Positions 22,443-25,059 of a DNA stretch of 25,059 nt are shown here, piece by piece; within the stretch, counting starts at the first letter, position 1, and every line of letters begins with the position of its first letter. The position numbers and the translations under genes are program-made. This stretch comes from DSPP01 sp964607165 (GTDB lineage Bacteria > Zixibacteria > MSB-5A5 > DSPP01), in assembly GCA_964607165.1 (NCBI GenBank), contig CAZSIT010000033.1:1-25059 (forward strand), in the 5' to 3' direction. A model generated the notes under the pieces. It worked only from the letters and a program-made list of their open reading frames with translations, did not search any database and had not been told where the DNA came from.

Positions 22443-23018
22443 ATGGAACCGATAAAAATTTTCGCCATCTCCGGCGCTTTGCGCGCCGGCTCGTTCAATC
22501 GAAAGCTGCTCAAAGTAGCCGTGCAAAAGGTCAAAAATGCCTCGGTTGATTTGGCGGATTTGAAAGAATTTGATTTGCCGCCTTACGATGGAGACATCGA
22601 AGCGCGCGGTCTTCCTGAAGGAGCGCTCAAGTTGAAGGAGCGAATTGCCGCCGCCGATGCGCTTTTGATTGCCACCCCGGAATACAATCACTCTATTCCA
22701 GGGACGTTTAAAAACGCCATCGACTGGGCCAGCCGGCCGCCGTCCAATCCCTTTTCCGGCAGAACGGCTTTGATTGTTTCCGCCTCGCCCGGCTATTTCG
22801 GCGGGGCGCGTTCGCAACTGCACTTGCGCCAGGTTTTGATGGCTTTGCGTGTCATCGTAATGCCTGAGCTTATCGTTCTTTCTTCGGCCCACAAGGCGTT
22901 TGACGAGGCGGGAAATTTGACAATCGAACGGGTCGATGCCCAGTTGCAAAAGGAAGTGGATGCGTTTATCAGTTTTACGACTGCATTAAAAACCGGCCGC
23001 GCCGCCGGCGGGCAGTAA
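22443..23018 (+). CDS. NADPH-dependent FMN reductase family protein
   Basis: 191 residues, a flavodoxin-fold oxidoreductase of the FMN_red family (chromate/quinone/azo reductase type). The phosphate-binding loop is SGALRAGSFNRKL (10-22); the flavin loop ATPEYNHSIPGTFKNAIDW (77-95) is the family signature; VSASPGYFGGARSQLHLRQ (112-130) is the third conserved part. It uses NADPH to reduce FMN or quinones in the cytosol. It starts 42 bases after pntB on the same strand, so the transhydrogenase could supply its NADPH, though a -10 box in the gap allows separate transcription. The ATG has no Shine-Dalgarno site. Confidence 0.9.
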   Translation: MEPIKIFAISGALRAGSFNRKLLKVAVQKVKNASVDLADLKEFDLPPYDGDIEARGLPEGALKLKERIAAADALLIATPEYNHSIPGTFKNAIDWASRPPSNPFSGRTALIVSASPGYFGGARSQLHLRQVLMALRVIVMPELIVLSSAHKAFDEAGNLTIERVDAQLQKEVDAFISFTTALKTGRAAGGQ

Positions 23019-23136
23019 CGCCTTGGCGAAACTTCCGCACGAAAAGCTCTGCCCCGGCTCCAAAGAGATGGATAAGCTGATGGAAGAATTTCGGTAGCCA
23101 CGAACTTTATCCTGTGCCACGTTTCCTAAATTCCAT

Positions 23137-23165
23137 TCGACATTTTTCTTTTCGTTAAGTATTTT
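23137..23165 (+). promoter_or_regulatory. promoter for a leaderless protease message
   Basis: TCGACA (23137-23142), exactly 17 bases, TATTTT (23160-23165), then six bases to ATG 23172. No ribosome site is present before the ATG, so the transcript would start at or near the A of ATG. Confidence 0.5.
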
Positions 23166-23171
23166 TTAGAC

Positions 23172-24431
23172 ATGGGAGGTCAAATCCCGATATTACAAAA
23201 CAGCAAAATTCTCCAAGTAGGCCTAATCCTCTCCCTTTTTTTTATAGTTGTTCCCACAGCGAAAGAGGAAGGCCCTTCTCCGGCCATAGTCAAACAAGTT
23301 GAACCGGCAGTTGTCACAATCATCACTTATAACAAAAATGGGGATTCTCTTAAGGTGGGCAGCGGCTTTTTTATTTCACCCAGCCACATAATTTCCAATC
23401 GCCACGTTCTTGAGGATGCCTATCGTGGCGAAATCAAAACGGCTGGCGGAAAAGTTTATCCCATTCAAGGAGTAGTTGCCGAGGATGATGCTGATTTGAT
23501 TCAGCTTCTGATAAATATTCCGGCTTCAGAAGTGAAACCTCTAAAAGTATCAACAACACCTCCGCAAAAGGGGGAAAAGATTGTTGTTATTGGTAGTCCA
23601 CTCGTGCTCGAGCAAAACATTTCAGAGGGTATCGTCTCCTTTGTTCAGGAGATACCTGGTTTTGGCCACATAATTCAAATTACCGCTCCGGTTTCTCACG
23701 GCAACAGCGGCAGTCCGGTGCTGAATTTCAAGGGGGAGGTCGTCGGAGTCGCTACCCAGCAAATGGTGCCAGAACAGAATCTGAACTTCGCTCTTCCTGG
23801 GGAACGTGTTATAGCACTTAAGGTAGGGAAGCTGCAAACGCTTTCAGCGTGGACTTCCGCCGACACTGTAAAAGATTGGTTGACCGAAACAGATAGTTTG
23901 TATTGGACGGGACTCGCTTTTCTCTGGATGGAAGATTATGGAAAAGCCCTTCCTAATTTCGAGAGGGCTGCCGAGAAAAACCCGCGGTATGCTAATGCCC
24001 ATTTCCAAATCGGGCATTGTAACGACAACCTTGGCCGCTATCGAGAAGCGATTGAAGCATACAAGCAGGCGATTCGCATTCAGCCCGATTATGCCGATGC
24101 GCACTACAATCTGGGCGCGGCTTATGCCAGCCTCGAACGCTATCAGGAAGCAATCGAAGCTTACAAACGGGCGATTCACGCCAAGCCCAATTTTATTGAA
24201 GCATACTGCAATCTGGGTGCAACATATGGCTACCTCAGTCGACATCAAGAAGCGATTAATGCCTTCAAACAAGCGATTCGCCTTAAGCCCAAACATTCCA
24301 AAGCGCACTTCGGCCTAGGCTTGACCTATTTGACGTTTGGAAAAAAAAAATCCGCTTTAGAAGAATACAAAATTCTACAGACCCTCGATAAGGAATTGGC
24401 GAACAAATTACACAAAATAATATACAAGTGA
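23172..24431 (+). CDS. exported HtrA-like serine protease with C-terminal TPR repeats
   Basis: 419 residues. A signal peptide or membrane anchor spans about 13-30. The trypsin-like fold follows with the catalytic triad His78 (ISNRHVL), Asp108 (DDADLIQLL) and Ser179 (HGNSGSPVL). Instead of the PDZ domains of DegP/HtrA there are four to five TPR units from about 242 to 409, for example REAIEAYKQAIRIQPDYADA. TPRs bind proteins or peptides, so they may choose substrates or hold the enzyme in a complex. It should act in the periplasm. The start has a promoter but no ribosome site. The stop overlaps the next gene by four bases (GTGA). Confidence 0.9.
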   Translation: MGGQIPILQNSKILQVGLILSLFFIVVPTAKEEGPSPAIVKQVEPAVVTIITYNKNGDSLKVGSGFFISPSHIISNRHVLEDAYRGEIKTAGGKVYPIQGVVAEDDADLIQLLINIPASEVKPLKVSTTPPQKGEKIVVIGSPLVLEQNISEGIVSFVQEIPGFGHIIQITAPVSHGNSGSPVLNFKGEVVGVATQQMVPEQNLNFALPGERVIALKVGKLQTLSAWTSADTVKDWLTETDSLYWTGLAFLWMEDYGKALPNFERAAEKNPRYANAHFQIGHCNDNLGRYREAIEAYKQAIRIQPDYADAHYNLGAAYASLERYQEAIEAYKRAIHAKPNFIEAYCNLGATYGYLSRHQEAINAFKQAIRLKPKHSKAHFGLGLTYLTFGKKKSALEEYKILQTLDKELANKLHKIIYK

Positions 24432-25021
24432 GTCGCACAACGGGTTTCTCACTTGGCGATATATTCCTGCTCTTTGAAGTCTTCCCGTTTGAATTCGATA
24501 AAGACTTGCCGTTACCATTGGGGCCTTGTGTATATCTTGACGATACACCTCACTCCATTCTTCAAAGCGCCAAACCTGCTGCATTAGCTGATTTTGTCTT
24601 GCCGGGTTATCATTTGGGTTCCGGAGCGGTCGCCTGTTGCCTTCGATGCTCTGTTTCCGAAACCCGACCATTAGAAATAGAACCCAGTAACCTTTTCTTC
24701 ATGGCAATAACAGCTCTCCGTTTAAAGATACCGCTGCGGATACAGGTGGCCGGTCAATTCGAAGCCGGAGAGTCTGATTTTCCCATGGGAAAAAATTTTA
24801 GGCTGTATTACCTTCGCTCGGCTTGGTCACCAAACACCAACTCCCGCTACAATTCGGGGGATATCCATTCTGCTGACAGAATTGCTAGAAGGTATATCGA
24901 AATTCTTGAAAATAAATGTAAAAGACTGATAAGCGCTATTGTGCTTTACTTCCAAGCGAATTTCACGAATTTTTTCCAACCCTCATATCTGAGCTTATTC
25001 GCTTTGTCGTGCCCCACTTGA
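24428..25021 (+). CDS. unknown protein coupled to the HtrA-TPR gene, perhaps C-terminally truncated
   Basis: 197 residues from GTG 24428, overlapping the previous stop as GTGA. Not recognised. The text looks coding: FDKDLPLPLGPCVYLDDTP, ADFVLPGYHLG, NLFFMAITALRLKIPLRI and FRLYYLRSAWSP. The last part (ARRYIEILENKCKRLISAIV, then FFQPSYLSLFALSC) reads like the front of a helical domain of HEPN/Apea type found in some uncharacterised proteins, and the frame then stops abruptly with no terminator. A frameshift or nonsense mutation near 25000 is possible. The role is unknown. Confidence 0.6.
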   Translation: MSRTTGFSLGDIFLLFEVFPFEFDKDLPLPLGPCVYLDDTPHSILQSAKPAALADFVLPGYHLGSGAVACCLRCSVSETRPLEIEPSNLFFMAITALRLKIPLRIQVAGQFEAGESDFPMGKNFRLYYLRSAWSPNTNSRYNSGDIHSADRIARRYIEILENKCKRLISAIVLYFQANFTNFFQPSYLSLFALSCPT

Positions 25022-25033
25022 GATTTGGACAGG

Positions 25034-25054
25034 TATAATCGTATAATTAGGAGG
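25034..25054 (+). promoter_or_regulatory. possible promoter and ribosome site for a gene beyond the window
   Basis: Two TATAAT boxes (25034-25039 and 25042-25047) and AGGAGG (25049-25054), five bases before the window ends. The ribosome site suggests that a start codon follows just outside. Confidence 0.3.
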
Positions 25055-25059
25055 TTCGA

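Noticed and set aside
23023..23097. 24-codon open frame from TTG after the FMN reductase (ends DKLMEEFR)
   Set aside because: No ribosome site and no recognisable family; it may be chance or a lost extension of the reductase, and cannot be supported as a gene.

Overview
This window appears to come from a Gram-negative, probably uncultured bacterium. It encodes a tripartite RND copper efflux system with an outer-membrane factor, several lipoproteins with lipoboxes, and a tRNA gene without an encoded CCA. It also carries a large animal-like glutamate dehydrogenase and many short, hairpin-forming intergenic repeats. This gene mix would suit a phylum of the FCB group or a neighbouring candidate phylum, but that placement is only an inference. 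Most genes are moderately GC-rich with AGGAGG-type ribosome sites. A few have no such site and instead have a -10 box 6-13 bases before the start codon, which suggests leaderless or very short-leader transcripts.

Layout. 1-0.8 kb: the 3' part of a GT14 (core-2/I-branching) glycosyltransferase, then a stretch with a DinB-like gene remnant and a hairpin. 1.3-3.1 kb: typA (minus strand). 3.3-5.6 kb: accessory material, namely a Trp-rich membrane protein, an A+T-rich protein with an AbiJ/HEPN-like C-terminus, a decayed tail-fibre-like C-terminus and a small Cys-containing protein. 5.7-6.6 kb: a CDGSH iron-sulfur protein, a GIY-YIG protein, a cluster of related intergenic repeats, and a tRNA-Ser(GCU) that is cut off inside its T arm where a repeat begins. 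6.7-8.4 kb: glutamate dehydrogenase and tRNA-Arg(CCG).

8.4-19.1 kb: a long minus-strand copper/silver island. In transcription order it has a small unknown protein, a DUF5676-like membrane protein, a periplasmic protein with a heavy-metal-binding tail, a Met-rich lipoprotein, a histidine-kinase-like membrane protein that lacks the phospho-acceptor His, and a Clp-fold (SDH-type) serine proteinase fused to an N-terminal TRASH-type Cys metal site. After an intergenic palindrome come cusC, a small metal-binding lipoprotein, cusB, cusA and a DUF1573 protein. Almost the same 16-bp palindrome (14 of 16 positions shared) lies before the island and before cusC, so one repressor probably controls both halves. 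CusA keeps all three Met residues that bind Cu(I)/Ag(I). The pseudo-kinase plus TRASH-protease pair is the best candidate for an undescribed system: a copper-sensing membrane module that would act by proteolysis instead of phosphotransfer.

19.5-22.4 kb: the proton-translocating transhydrogenase pntAA-pntAB-pntB (plus strand), tightly overlapping, where pntB seems to start at a rare ATA codon. 22.4-25.0 kb: an NADPH-dependent FMN reductase, a secreted HtrA-like protease with TPR repeats, and a coupled unknown gene that may be truncated. Common themes are envelope metal stress and NADPH supply (transhydrogenase, flavin reductase, glutamate dehydrogenase).
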